Assembly (NCBI RefSeq): GCF_043555975.1
Contig: NZ_JBIGIA010000003.1
Location: 62,001 to 126,000 of the forward strand
DNA length: 64,000 nucleotides
Direction: 5' to 3'
DNA from: Pelomonas nitida
Lineage (GTDB): Bacteria; Pseudomonadota; Gammaproteobacteria; Burkholderiales; Burkholderiaceae_C
Made by a program: the position numbers and the translations under genes. Every line of letters begins with the position of its first letter. Position 1 is the first letter of the stretch. The notes under the pieces were generated by a model. It worked only from the letters and a program-made list of their open reading frames with translations, made no database searches and was not told where the DNA came from. This document shows, in pieces, positions 22,184 through 31,106 of the stretch.

Positions 22184-22301
22184 CGGGGCGAGCGCCGGGC
22201 CGCTCCCAAGCCGACCCGCTCGGCCGATGTGCTTGCCGGTCGATCCGGCAAGCATCGCCGTCCCCTCGGGGGACCGGCCAAGGTACTCCTTGGACGAGGG
22301 G
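22184..22301 (-). repeat. Dispersed post-stop element, copy C (behind the qseG-like gene)
   Basis: A shorter, diverged copy (118 bp) that starts 1 nt after the stop of the lipoprotein gene and fills most of the gap to glrR. Its central stem is GCTTGCCGG-TCGAT-CCGGCAAGC, a paired change from the GCTTGCGGC/GCCGCAAGC of copy B, so base pairing is kept while sequence differs. The CCGTCCCC..GGGGACCGG hairpin is intact. Confidence 0.82.
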
Positions 22302-22302
22302 T

Positions 22303-22770
22303 TCATCGCTTCACGGGCAGGGTCTGCTCGATGGCCTTCAGCGCCTCGAGCTTTTCATTGAGCTGCTCGTTGCGGCGCTGGCTGTCACGCAGTTGCTGCG
22401 TCAGCTTGTCGACGCTGTCCTGCAACCGGCGCAGCTCGGCCAGCCGTGCGGCGCTCAGCGTGGCCACGGCCTTCAGCGGCTCGGCGAGCGCGTCCGGCGC
22501 GGCCGCCAGCGCGTCCAGCTGCGCGGCGGCCTGGGCCTGCTCGGCACCGGTGCGCCCCTGCGCCAGGGCGAGCGTCTTGCGCAGCTCGTCGGCATAGGCC
22601 AGCACGGCCTTGAGCGACTCGGCCTCGGGCGGCGCCGCGGGCTTCGCACAGACCCCCGGCGGCGGCGCAGGGGGTGGTACGGGCACCGGCGCCTGGCAGG
22701 CGGCCAGCGACAGCAGGCCGATCAGCACAAACAAACCAAGCTGGGGGAGCTGTCGTCGTTCAGGTCGCAT
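22303..22770 (-). CDS. QseG-like outer-membrane lipoprotein with coiled coil
   Basis: 155-aa lipoprotein. The signal sequence ends in the lipobox LLSLAAC with the lipid-modified Cys at residue 25, followed by a Pro-rich linker and Q at +2, which favours the outer membrane. The rest is alpha-helical and ends in a coiled coil (AELRRLQDSVDKLTQQLRDS, then RRNEQLNEKLEALKAIEQ). Position between kinase and regulator genes equals that of QseG (YfhG), which in E. coli binds and activates the kinase GlrK. The ATG at 22768-22770 overlaps the kinase gene by 11 nt. Assignment rests on context and architecture more than on sequence. Confidence 0.78.
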   Translation of the reverse strand: MRPERRQLPQLGLFVLIGLLSLAACQAPVPVPPPAPPPGVCAKPAAPPEAESLKAVLAYADELRKTLALAQGRTGAEQAQAAAQLDALAAAPDALAEPLKAVATLSAARLAELRRLQDSVDKLTQQLRDSQRRNEQLNEKLEALKAIEQTLPVKR

Positions 22771-24280
22771 GGGGAATCTCGATTCGGAAATGGGCACCGC
22801 GCTCGCGCGGCAGCAGCTGGCAGCGGCCGCCATGGGCCTGCACGATCTCGCGCACGATGGACAGGCCGATGCCGCTGCCCCGGCGCGCACCGGGCGCCTG
22901 GTTGCGGCCCTGGAAGAAGGGGTCGAAAACGCGCGCCACGTCCTCTGACGCCACGCCGGGGCCGCCGTCCACGCAGTCGAAGCAGGTCTGGCGTTCGTCC
23001 TGCCGCACCGACAGCGTCACCGTGCCGCCCGGCGGGCTGAAGCGCACGGCATTGACGAGCAGGTTGGCCAGCACGATGGCGAGCTTCTCGCCGTCGACCG
23101 CCGCCGTGCAGGGCTGGGCGTCCACCTGCACGGTGAGCCCCCTCGCCTGCCACAGCAGCCGCTGCTCGTCCGCCACGCGGGCCAGCAGGGCCGGCAGGTC
23201 GGTCGGCTTGCGCTGCAATTGATGGGCGTCGGACGCCAGCGTCTGGTAGCGCAGCAGGTCTTCGATCTGGCGCTGCAGCGCCACGCTGTTGTCGCCCAGG
23301 ATGCGGACGATCTCGGTCTGGTCGGGCGTCAGCGGGCCGGCCACACCGTCGCGCAACAGCGCGGCGCCTTCGCGGATGGACGCCATGGGCGTTTTCAGCT
23401 CATGCGAGATGTGGCGCACGAAGCGGGTCTTGTCGGCCTCCAGCGTCGCCAGCCGCTGGCGCAACCATTCCAGCTGCCGGCCCAGGCGCCGCAGGTCGGC
23501 CGGGCCGCCAACGGCAATGGCGCCGTCCAGCCGGTTGTCCCCCATGCGGCCGATCGCCGCCTCCAGCTGAGCCAGCGGCCGCAGCAGCCAGTGGCCGAAT
23601 CCCACGGCCAGCAGCAGGGCCAGCCCGATCGCCCCCAGCACCTGCACGGAGATCAGCCGCCGCTGCTGCTCCAGCTCGGCGAGCACCGCGTCGGAGCGCC
23701 GGTCCATGGCCTGCTGGCTGCGCTCGGCGATCAGCTCGTTGAGCCGGTGCAGCCGCGCGAACGCCGGGCTCAGCCGCTTGAGCAGCGCCGGGCGGGCCCG
23801 CTGCGGGCCGGGGTCTTGCAGCGCCTCCCACGCCGACTGGGCCTGCTGCGCCCATTCGGCGAACAGCTCGCGCACCGCCACGTCGGCCATCAAAGGTGCC
23901 AGGGCGCGCTGCGTGTCCTTCGCGTCGGCCCAGGCGGCGGCATAGCGGTCGCGCAGTTCGGCGTCGTCCAGCACCAGGAATTGCCGCGCGCTGCGCTCCA
24001 TGGCCACCGTGCGCTCGGCAAGCCGTTGCACATCGGCGGTCAGGCCGGCGGCGTCCTGCGAGGCCTGGCGGCCCTGCAGCGCCACGTGCTCCAGCGCCAG
24101 CATCGCCTGCGCCGCAGCGCCGCCCAGCACCGCCGTGATCAGCAGGAAGGCCGCCAGCAGGCATTGGTGGAACGACAAGCCTCGCAGGCGCTGCCGCGCG
24201 GCGCCCGCTGGCCGCACGGGCCCGGTGGCGTCGACGGCCTCTGGCGGCGCGGTGGGGGGAACAAGGACCTCGGTAGACAT
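22760..24280 (-). CDS. glrK: Sensor histidine kinase, GlrK/QseE type
   Basis: 506-aa membrane kinase. Transmembrane helices lie near residues 41-63 and 218-242 and enclose a helical periplasmic sensor of about 150 residues; HAMP follows. The dimerisation and phospho-acceptor box is VRHISHELKTPMASIREG. The ATPase domain shows the N-box LLVNAVRFSPPGG, G1 DGGPGVASEDV, the F-box VFDPFFQG and G2 GSGIGLSIVREI. It heads a kinase-lipoprotein-regulator operon like glrK-qseG-glrR. ATG at 24278-24280 chosen; another in-frame ATG lies nine codons upstream. The signal it senses is unknown. Confidence 0.9.
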   Translation of the reverse strand: MSTEVLVPPTAPPEAVDATGPVRPAGAARQRLRGLSFHQCLLAAFLLITAVLGGAAAQAMLALEHVALQGRQASQDAAGLTADVQRLAERTVAMERSARQFLVLDDAELRDRYAAAWADAKDTQRALAPLMADVAVRELFAEWAQQAQSAWEALQDPGPQRARPALLKRLSPAFARLHRLNELIAERSQQAMDRRSDAVLAELEQQRRLISVQVLGAIGLALLLAVGFGHWLLRPLAQLEAAIGRMGDNRLDGAIAVGGPADLRRLGRQLEWLRQRLATLEADKTRFVRHISHELKTPMASIREGAALLRDGVAGPLTPDQTEIVRILGDNSVALQRQIEDLLRYQTLASDAHQLQRKPTDLPALLARVADEQRLLWQARGLTVQVDAQPCTAAVDGEKLAIVLANLLVNAVRFSPPGGTVTLSVRQDERQTCFDCVDGGPGVASEDVARVFDPFFQGRNQAPGARRGSGIGLSIVREIVQAHGGRCQLLPRERGAHFRIEIPHAT

Positions 24281-24444
24281 GGGCGAGCGATGCGCCCGCA
24301 GCGGCACGCGCGTCGCATGCTAGGCCGCGCAACCGGCGTGATGCTGTCGGACAAGGCCGGCTTTGCATCACGATGCAACCGCCCTGTGGCGAACGCAAAA
24401 CCATGCATGCTGCAGCGCACAAGCGCGCGGGTAGGATGGCCCGC

Positions 24445-25770
24445 ATGCGTCCCCAAGTTCTCATCATCGGCTGCGGCTTCGGCGGGCTGGAGGCAGCGCG
24501 AGCGCTGCGCACCGCCGACGTCGACATCACGGTGGTCGACAAGACCAACCACCACCTGTTCCAGCCCCTGCTCTACCAGGTCGCCACGGCCGGGCTGTCG
24601 GCGCCGTCGATCGCAGCGCCCATCCGGCATCTGTTCCGGCGCCAGCGCAACGTGACGACGCTGCTGGGCGAAGTGGTGGCCATCGCCCCCACGGAACGCA
24701 CGGTGACGCTGAAGGACGGGGCCCGGCTGCACTGGGACCATCTCATCGTCGCCGCGGGTGCCACGCACAGCTATTTCGGCCGCGACGACTGGGCCGCACA
24801 CGCACCGGGGCTCAAGACGCTGTCGGACGCGTTCGAGATCCGTCGCCGCGTGCTGATGGCCTTCGAAGCCGCCGAGCGCGAGGAAGACCCGGTGCGCCGC
24901 GCAGCGCTGCTGCAGTTCGTCGTCGTGGGCGGCGGGCCCACGGGCGTGGAGCTGGCGGGCACCTTCGCCGAGATCGCGCGGCACACGCTGCCGGGGGAAT
25001 TCCGCCGCATCGACCCGCGCCAGGCCCGCGTGCTGCTCGTGGAAGGCAGCCCGCGCGTGCTGCAGGCCATGCCCGAACCCCTGAGCGAACGCGCCCGCGA
25101 GCAACTGGCCGCGTTGGGGGTGGAAGTGCGGCTGGCTGCCCGCGTGACCGGCATCGACGCCGAAGGGCTGGACATCACGACGGCCACCGGCGCCGAGCGG
25201 CTGCACAGCCGCTGCATCGTCTGGGCCGCCGGTGTGGCCGCGTCGCCGCTCGGGCGGGTGCTGGCCGACGCCACCGGCTGCACGCTGGACCGCGCGGGCC
25301 GCGTCGTTGTGGAGGCCGACCTCAGCCTGCCCGGCCACCCGGCCATCCAGGTCATCGGTGACCTCGCCTCGGCGCACAGCCATGCGCCGGGCCGCCCACC
25401 GCAGCCGGTGCCCGGCGTGTCACCCGGCGCCAAGCAGATGGGCCGCTGCGCCGCCGCCAACCTGCAGCAACGCCTGCGCAACCAGGCCACCACACCGTTT
25501 CGCTACCGCGACTACGGCAACCTCGCCACCATCGGCCGCAACAGCGCCGTCGTGGACCTCGACACGCCGGCCGGCGCGTGGCGCTTCTCAGGCTACCCGG
25601 CCTGGCTGTTCTGGCTCTTCGCCCACGTCTACTTCCTGATCGGCTTCCGCAACCGCTTCGTCGTGCTGATCGACTGGGCGTGGGCCTACTGGACCCACGA
25701 CCGCCATGCGCGCGTAGTGGCCGGCAGCGGCCTCAGCGCGGCCAGCCCGGAGAACGGCGCTCAGGCCTGA
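24445..25770 (+). CDS. ndh: Type II NADH dehydrogenase (NDH-2), FAD-dependent
   Basis: 441-aa flavoprotein that passes electrons from NADH to quinone without pumping protons. It has the FAD dinucleotide fold IIGCGFGGLEAARAL at the N-terminus, the family stretch NHHLFQPLLYQVATAGLS, and the NADH fold VVVGGGPTGVELAGTF near residue 160. The C-terminus carries hydrophobic segments (WLFWLFAHVYFLIGF) that hold it to the inner membrane. ATG at 24445 fits the family; ATGs at 24436 and 24373 are possible. Its 3' end overlaps the convergent small gene at the end of the cco operon by 38 bp. It adds an electron input beside the cbb3 terminal oxidase. Confidence 0.92.
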   Translation: MRPQVLIIGCGFGGLEAARALRTADVDITVVDKTNHHLFQPLLYQVATAGLSAPSIAAPIRHLFRRQRNVTTLLGEVVAIAPTERTVTLKDGARLHWDHLIVAAGATHSYFGRDDWAAHAPGLKTLSDAFEIRRRVLMAFEAAEREEDPVRRAALLQFVVVGGGPTGVELAGTFAEIARHTLPGEFRRIDPRQARVLLVEGSPRVLQAMPEPLSERAREQLAALGVEVRLAARVTGIDAEGLDITTATGAERLHSRCIVWAAGVAASPLGRVLADATGCTLDRAGRVVVEADLSLPGHPAIQVIGDLASAHSHAPGRPPQPVPGVSPGAKQMGRCAAANLQQRLRNQATTPFRYRDYGNLATIGRNSAVVDLDTPAGAWRFSGYPAWLFWLFAHVYFLIGFRNRFVVLIDWAWAYWTHDRHARVVAGSGLSAASPENGAQA

Positions 25771-26026
25771 CGTCGTCGGCCGGCAGGTTCACCAGCAGCA
25801 GCGCAAGGCTCGCCCCCAGCGCGACGACGCCCCAGAAGATCAGGAAGCTGACGGTGTAGACCGCCTGCGCGGACAACTCCACCTGCGAGCCTCCGAACCA
25901 GCGCAGCTCGCCGGGGTCGACCACGGCGAATACCAGCGCCTCCAGCACGCCTGCCGACAGGAAGGACGACCAGGCCACCGCCATCGCGAAGCGTGCGACG
26001 CGCGAGGGGCCGGGTGCGCCTGTCAC
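25733..26026 (-). CDS. Small two-helix membrane protein at the end of the cco operon
   Basis: 97-aa protein not recognised as a named family. It has two hydrophobic helices (about 13-36, AMAVAWSSFLSAGVLEALVF, and 54-78, YTVSFLIFWGVVALGASLAL) and a charged C-terminal tail. Its start overlaps the stop of the fixH-like gene as ATGA, so it is translated with it, and it is the last gene of ccoNOQPG-fixH. The overlap and the hydrophobic profile argue that it is real. Its 3' end overlaps ndh on the other strand. A role in cbb3 oxidase assembly is suggested only by position. Confidence 0.72.
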   Translation of the reverse strand: MTGAPGPSRVARFAMAVAWSSFLSAGVLEALVFAVVDPGELRWFGGSQVELSAQAVYTVSFLIFWGVVALGASLALLLVNLPADDVRPERRSPGWPR

Positions 26027-26298
26027 GGCTTGGCTCCCGGAGCGCCGGTGGCGGCATGGTTGCGCCCCACCATGGCCGGCAGGTCGCCGGACTTGGCCCG
26101 CAGGTCGGCCGCATCGGCATCGTCAGCCGCGTGCGGCGCGCTGACGCGCAGATCCAGCGGCGGATCGGGGTGGCGAATGGCCAGCGCCAGCGTGACGAAG
26201 CTGGCCACGACGACGGCGGCCGGCCCGCCGACGACCAGCCAGACCATGGGTTCGCGCCAGGCGGATGCCGGCGCGTGGGCGGTCGATGCAACGGTCAT
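26023..26298 (-). CDS. fixH: Short FixH-like protein
   Basis: 91-aa protein with one N-terminal transmembrane helix (WREPMVWLVVGGPAAVVVAS and on, about 17-43) ending in HPDP, the arrangement of FixH/CcoH proteins. Usual FixH proteins are 150-170 aa and have a folded periplasmic domain after the helix; here only a 45-residue tail rich in Ala and Asp follows. AGGAG precedes the ATG at 26296-26298. Place behind ccoG supports a role in cbb3 oxidase assembly, where CcoH contacts CcoP. The reduced length is the notable point. Confidence 0.78.
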   Translation of the reverse strand: MTVASTAHAPASAWREPMVWLVVGGPAAVVVASFVTLALAIRHPDPPLDLRVSAPHAADDADAADLRAKSGDLPAMVGRNHAATGAPGAKP

Positions 26299-26315
26299 GT
26301 GTGTCTCCTGGGGGG

Positions 26316-27761
<1,446 letters not shown>

Positions 27762-27764
27762 GGA

Positions 27765-28682
27765 TCAGGGGTTGCTAGCGACGCCCTGCGACTGCGACAG
27801 GCTCCACACATACGTCGCGAGCACACGAATCTGCTCGGGCGTCAGGCGTTCACCGTGTGCCGGCATGACGTTGTGCTTGCCGTTGTTGACCATGGCCATG
27901 ATGGCCTGCTCACCCCAGCCGTGCAACCAGATCTTGTCGCTCAGGTTGGGCGCACCCAGGGCTTGCGTTCCCGCGCCGGTGCTGCCGTGACAGGCGGCGC
28001 AGGCCGTGAACTTGGGCTTGCCGAGCTGTGCGTACAGCTCGTTGTGCGGGCTGCCCGACAGCGACAGCACGTAGTGGGCCACGTTGCGCACGTCGTCACT
28101 GGTGCCCACCGCCGGCGCCATGACGGGCATGTTGCCCTCGCGGCCCTTGGTGATGGTCTCGGTGATGGTCTCGATGCTGCCGCCCCACAGCCAGTCGTTG
28201 TCGGTCAGGTTGGGGAAGCCCTTGGAGCCCTTCGCGTCCGCGCCGTGGCACTGCGCGCAGTTGTTGGCGAAGAGCCGCTCACCGATCGCATGGGCCTTGG
28301 GGTCCTTGGCCAGTTGCTCGGGCGTCAGACCGGCGAAGCCGGCATAGACGGGGGCCATCGCCGCACGGGTCTGCGCCACGTCGGCCGCATGCTCGCCGAG
28401 GCTGGTCCAGCCGAGCTTGCCGGCCGTGCTGCCCAGGCCGGGATACAGCGCCAGATAGGCACCGGCGAAGACGATGGTCAGCACGAACAAGCCCATCCAC
28501 CACAGCGGCAGCGGGTTGTTCAGTTCGCGCAAGTCCTCGTCCCAGACGTGACCCGTGGTGTTGTCGGCAGCGGACGGCTGACGGCGGCTGGCGATGACCA
28601 GCAGCACGACGCAGGCCACCAGGCCCAGCACCGTGGCGGCGGCCACGAAGACCGACCAGCCGGAGCTGAAGAAGTCACTCAT
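27765..28682 (-). CDS. ccoP: cbb3-type cytochrome c oxidase subunit III (dihaem)
   Basis: 305-aa dihaem c-type subunit that passes electrons into the oxidase. Two N-terminal helices, the family signature HVWDEDLRELNNPLPLWWMG between them, then two cytochrome c domains with CAQCH (about residue 144) and CAACH (about 228), with distal methionines in NMPVMAP and NVMPAHGE. Start ATG overlaps the ccoQ stop (ATGA). Part of ccoNOQP. Confidence 0.98.
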   Translation of the reverse strand: MSDFFSSGWSVFVAAATVLGLVACVVLLVIASRRQPSAADNTTGHVWDEDLRELNNPLPLWWMGLFVLTIVFAGAYLALYPGLGSTAGKLGWTSLGEHAADVAQTRAAMAPVYAGFAGLTPEQLAKDPKAHAIGERLFANNCAQCHGADAKGSKGFPNLTDNDWLWGGSIETITETITKGREGNMPVMAPAVGTSDDVRNVAHYVLSLSGSPHNELYAQLGKPKFTACAACHGSTGAGTQALGAPNLSDKIWLHGWGEQAIMAMVNNGKHNVMPAHGERLTPEQIRVLATYVWSLSQSQGVASNP

Positions 28683-28810
28683 TGCTCGCCTCCTTCAAAA
28701 GGCAGCGCAGCAGCGGCTTCGAAGCGGCCTCGCCAGGCCCAGACGACGATGCCCACGAAAACGGCCAGCGACACGATGGTCACGGCGATGCGGAGTTCGT
28801 TGATGCCCAT
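28679..28810 (-). CDS. ccoQ: cbb3-type cytochrome oxidase small subunit CcoQ
   Basis: 43-aa protein, MGINELRIAVTIVSLAVFVG and on, with one transmembrane helix followed by the WAWRGRFEAAA type end seen in CcoQ/FixQ proteins, which stabilise the oxidase. It lies between ccoO and ccoP and overlaps ccoP as ATGA. A longer frame starting further upstream is rejected because the ATG at 28808-28810 matches the family. Confidence 0.93.
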   Translation of the reverse strand: MGINELRIAVTIVSLAVFVGIVVWAWRGRFEAAAALPFEGGEQ

Positions 28811-28823
28811 GATGCGGGCTCCT

Positions 28824-29447
28824 TCACTTGTTCGCGGTGCCAAGCACCTGCAGATAGGCGACCAGCGCGTCGAGCTCGGTCTTGCCGGCAACGTCCTGCG
28901 TGGACGCCTTCACCTCTTCGTCGGTGTAGGGCACGCCCAGCGTGCGCATGGCCGAGAGTCGGGCCGGCATGCCGGCGGCGTCCACCGGAGCCGTCACCAG
29001 CCACGGGTAGGCGGGCATGTTGGACTCGGGCACCACGTCACGCGGGTTGTTCAGGTGGATGCGGTGCCATTCGTCGCTGTACTTGCCGCCCACGCGGTGC
29101 AGGTCCGGGCCGGTGCGCTTGCTGCCCCACTGGAACGGGTGGTCGTAGACGAACTCGCCCGCCGTGGAGTACTTGCCGTAACGCAGCGTCTCGGCGGCCA
29201 GCGGCCGGATCATCTGCGAGTGGCAGTTGTAGCAGCCCTCACGCAGATAGATGTCGCGGCCCGCCAGCTGCAGCGCGGTGTAAGGCTTCAGGCCAGGTGC
29301 GGCCTGCGTGGTGGAACGCTGGAAGAACAGCGGCACGATCTCGACGATGCCGCCGACCAGCACGGTCAGCAGAACCAGCACGATCATCAGCAGGTTGCTG
29401 GTCTCAATGCGCTGGTGGCCTGTCACGGCTCGGGTATCGGTACTCAT
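28824..29447 (-). CDS. ccoO: cbb3-type cytochrome c oxidase subunit II (monohaem)
   Basis: 207-aa monohaem c-type subunit anchored by one N-terminal helix (about 18-40). The haem motif GCYNCHSQMIRPL is near residue 70, with the family stretch GEFVYDHPFQWGSKRTGPDL after it and the methionine ligand in ESNMPAYPWL. Ten bases behind ccoN. Confidence 0.98.
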   Translation of the reverse strand: MSTDTRAVTGHQRIETSNLLMIVLVLLTVLVGGIVEIVPLFFQRSTTQAAPGLKPYTALQLAGRDIYLREGCYNCHSQMIRPLAAETLRYGKYSTAGEFVYDHPFQWGSKRTGPDLHRVGGKYSDEWHRIHLNNPRDVVPESNMPAYPWLVTAPVDAAGMPARLSAMRTLGVPYTDEEVKASTQDVAGKTELDALVAYLQVLGTANK

Positions 29448-29456
29448 GAATTCTCC

Positions 29457-30905
29457 TCAGGCGTGGGCCAGCGCGGGGGCGGGAATGCGCACGGGCGTGG
29501 CGCTGCCTGCCTGCACGGTCTTGATGACGTTCCAGCTCATGATCCCCATGCCGGCGAGGTAGAGCAGGCCGCCGCCCAGGCGGATCACGTAGAACGGCCA
29601 GGTCGCCTTGACGCTCTCGACGAAGGTGTAGACCAGCGTGCCGTCCGGGTTGACCGCGCGCCACATCAGGCCCTGCATGACACCGGCGATCCACATCGCG
29701 GCGATGTAGAGCACGATGCCCAACGTCGCCACCCAGAAGTGCAGCTCGATGGCACGCTTGGAATACATCTGCGTGCGGCCGAACATGCGCGGGATCAGGT
29801 GATACAGGCAGCCCATGGACACCAGGCCCACCCAGCCGAGCGCACCGCTGTGCACATGGCCCACCGTCCAGTCGGTGTAGTGGGACAGCGAGTTCACCGT
29901 CTTGATCGACATCATCGGGCCCTCGAAGGTCGACATGCCGTAGAACGACAGCGACACGATGAGGAACTTCAGGATGGGGTCGTCACGCAGCTTGTGCCAG
30001 GCGCCCGACAGCGTCATGACGCCGTTGATCATGCCACCCCAGCTCGGCGCCAGCAGCACGAGGCTGAAGATCATGCCGATGCTCTGCGCCCAGTCGGGCA
30101 GCGCGGTGTAGTGCAGGTGGTGCGGGCCCGCCCACATGTACGTGAAGATCAGCGCCCAGAAGTGGACGATGGACAGCCGGTAGCTGTAGACCGGGCGCTC
30201 CGCCTGCTTGGGGATGTAGTAATACATCATCCCCAGGAAGCCGGCCGTCAGGAAGAAGCCGACGGCGTTGTGGCCGTACCACCACTGCACCATCGCGTCC
30301 TGCACGCCAGCGTAGGCGGAGTAGCTCTTGGTGAGGCTGACCGGGATCTCGGCGCTGTTGACGATGTGCAGCAGCGCCACGGCGATGATGAACGCGCCGA
30401 AGAACCAGTTGGCCACGTAGATGTGCCGGATCTTGCGGGTGCCGACCGTGCCGAAGAACACGACGGCATAGGCCACCCAGACGACGGCGATCAGGATGTC
30501 GATCGGCCATTCGAGCTCGGCGTATTCCTTGCCGGTGGTGTAGCCCAGCGGCAGCGACAGCGCCGCCAGCAGGATCACCAGTTGCCAGCCCCAGAACGTG
30601 AACCAGGCCAGCTTGGGCAGGAACAGGCGCGCCTGCCCGGTGCGCTGCACGACGTGGTAGCTCGTCGCGAACAGCGTGCAGCCGCCGAAGGCGAAGATCA
30701 CGGCGTTGGTGTGCAGCGGCCGCAGGCGGCCATAACTCAACCATGGAATGCCGAGATTCAGCTCCGGCCAGGCCAGCTGGGCGGCGATGAACACCCCCAC
30801 CAGCATGCCGACCACCCCCCACAGAACCGCAGCCAGCGCAAACGCGCGTACCGGTCCGTCCTCGTATGTCATCCCGGATGCCACCGGGACTGTTTCGTTC
30901 GCCAT
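29457..30905 (-). CDS. ccoN: cbb3-type cytochrome c oxidase subunit I
   Basis: 482-aa catalytic subunit with the haem b / haem b3-CuB centre and about 12 transmembrane helices; it reduces O2 with high affinity and pumps protons. Haem and copper histidines are seen in RPLHTNAVIFAFGG, WYGHNAVGFFLTAGFLG, AGPHHLHYTALPDW and DWTVGHVHSGALGWVG. AAGGAG precedes the ATG at 30903-30905. An FNR box 56-69 bp upstream points to induction under low oxygen. Confidence 0.98.
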   Translation of the reverse strand: MANETVPVASGMTYEDGPVRAFALAAVLWGVVGMLVGVFIAAQLAWPELNLGIPWLSYGRLRPLHTNAVIFAFGGCTLFATSYHVVQRTGQARLFLPKLAWFTFWGWQLVILLAALSLPLGYTTGKEYAELEWPIDILIAVVWVAYAVVFFGTVGTRKIRHIYVANWFFGAFIIAVALLHIVNSAEIPVSLTKSYSAYAGVQDAMVQWWYGHNAVGFFLTAGFLGMMYYYIPKQAERPVYSYRLSIVHFWALIFTYMWAGPHHLHYTALPDWAQSIGMIFSLVLLAPSWGGMINGVMTLSGAWHKLRDDPILKFLIVSLSFYGMSTFEGPMMSIKTVNSLSHYTDWTVGHVHSGALGWVGLVSMGCLYHLIPRMFGRTQMYSKRAIELHFWVATLGIVLYIAAMWIAGVMQGLMWRAVNPDGTLVYTFVESVKATWPFYVIRLGGGLLYLAGMGIMSWNVIKTVQAGSATPVRIPAPALAHA

Positions 30906-30932
30906 CGCGACTCCTTCAGTCTGATGAAAACG

Positions 30933-30974
30933 ATTCTTCTCGGGAAGGGCCCTAGGTGCCTTGATCCTCGTCAA
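30933..30974 (-). promoter_or_regulatory. FNR box and promoter of ccoN
   Basis: TTGATCCTCGTCAA (30961-30974) has one mismatch to the FNR consensus. An AAGAAT hexamer on the minus strand (30933-30938) is centred 32 bp away, the same hexamer and spacing as in the fnr promoter. Transcription would start near 30926, 21 nt ahead of the ccoN ATG. The FNR box lies inside the last codons of ccoS. Confidence 0.78.
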
Positions 30975-31101
30975 CCAGGATGCGCCCGGCCTCTTCGTCC
31001 AGGCCTTCCAGTTGCCCCGAGTTCACGGCCCAGCCGAACACGGCCACGATGAGCAGCACCAGCACCACCGAGAACGGAATGAGCAGATACAGGATGTCCA
31101 T
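30952..31101 (-). CDS. ccoS: cbb3 oxidase maturation protein CcoS
   Basis: 49-aa protein, MDILYLLIPFSVVLVLLIVA and on, one transmembrane helix followed by FGWAVNSGQLEGLDEEAGRI, the conserved W-A-V-x-S-G-Q-[FL] and D-[DE]-x-[EA] region of CcoS. It is needed with CcoI for cofactor insertion into the oxidase. It starts 5 bp behind ccoI and ends 46 bp before the ccoN start. Its 3' end carries the FNR box of ccoN, so this short end is under both coding and regulatory constraint. Confidence 0.93.
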   Translation of the reverse strand: MDILYLLIPFSVVLVLLIVAVFGWAVNSGQLEGLDEEAGRILVDEDQGT

Positions 31102-31106
31102 GGGCC

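Noticed and set aside
22303..22890. A longer 195-aa form of the QseG-like lipoprotein
   Set aside because: The extra 40 residues are encoded inside the kinase gene's end in another frame and would bury the lipoprotein signal sequence; the ATG at 22770 gives a clean lipobox.
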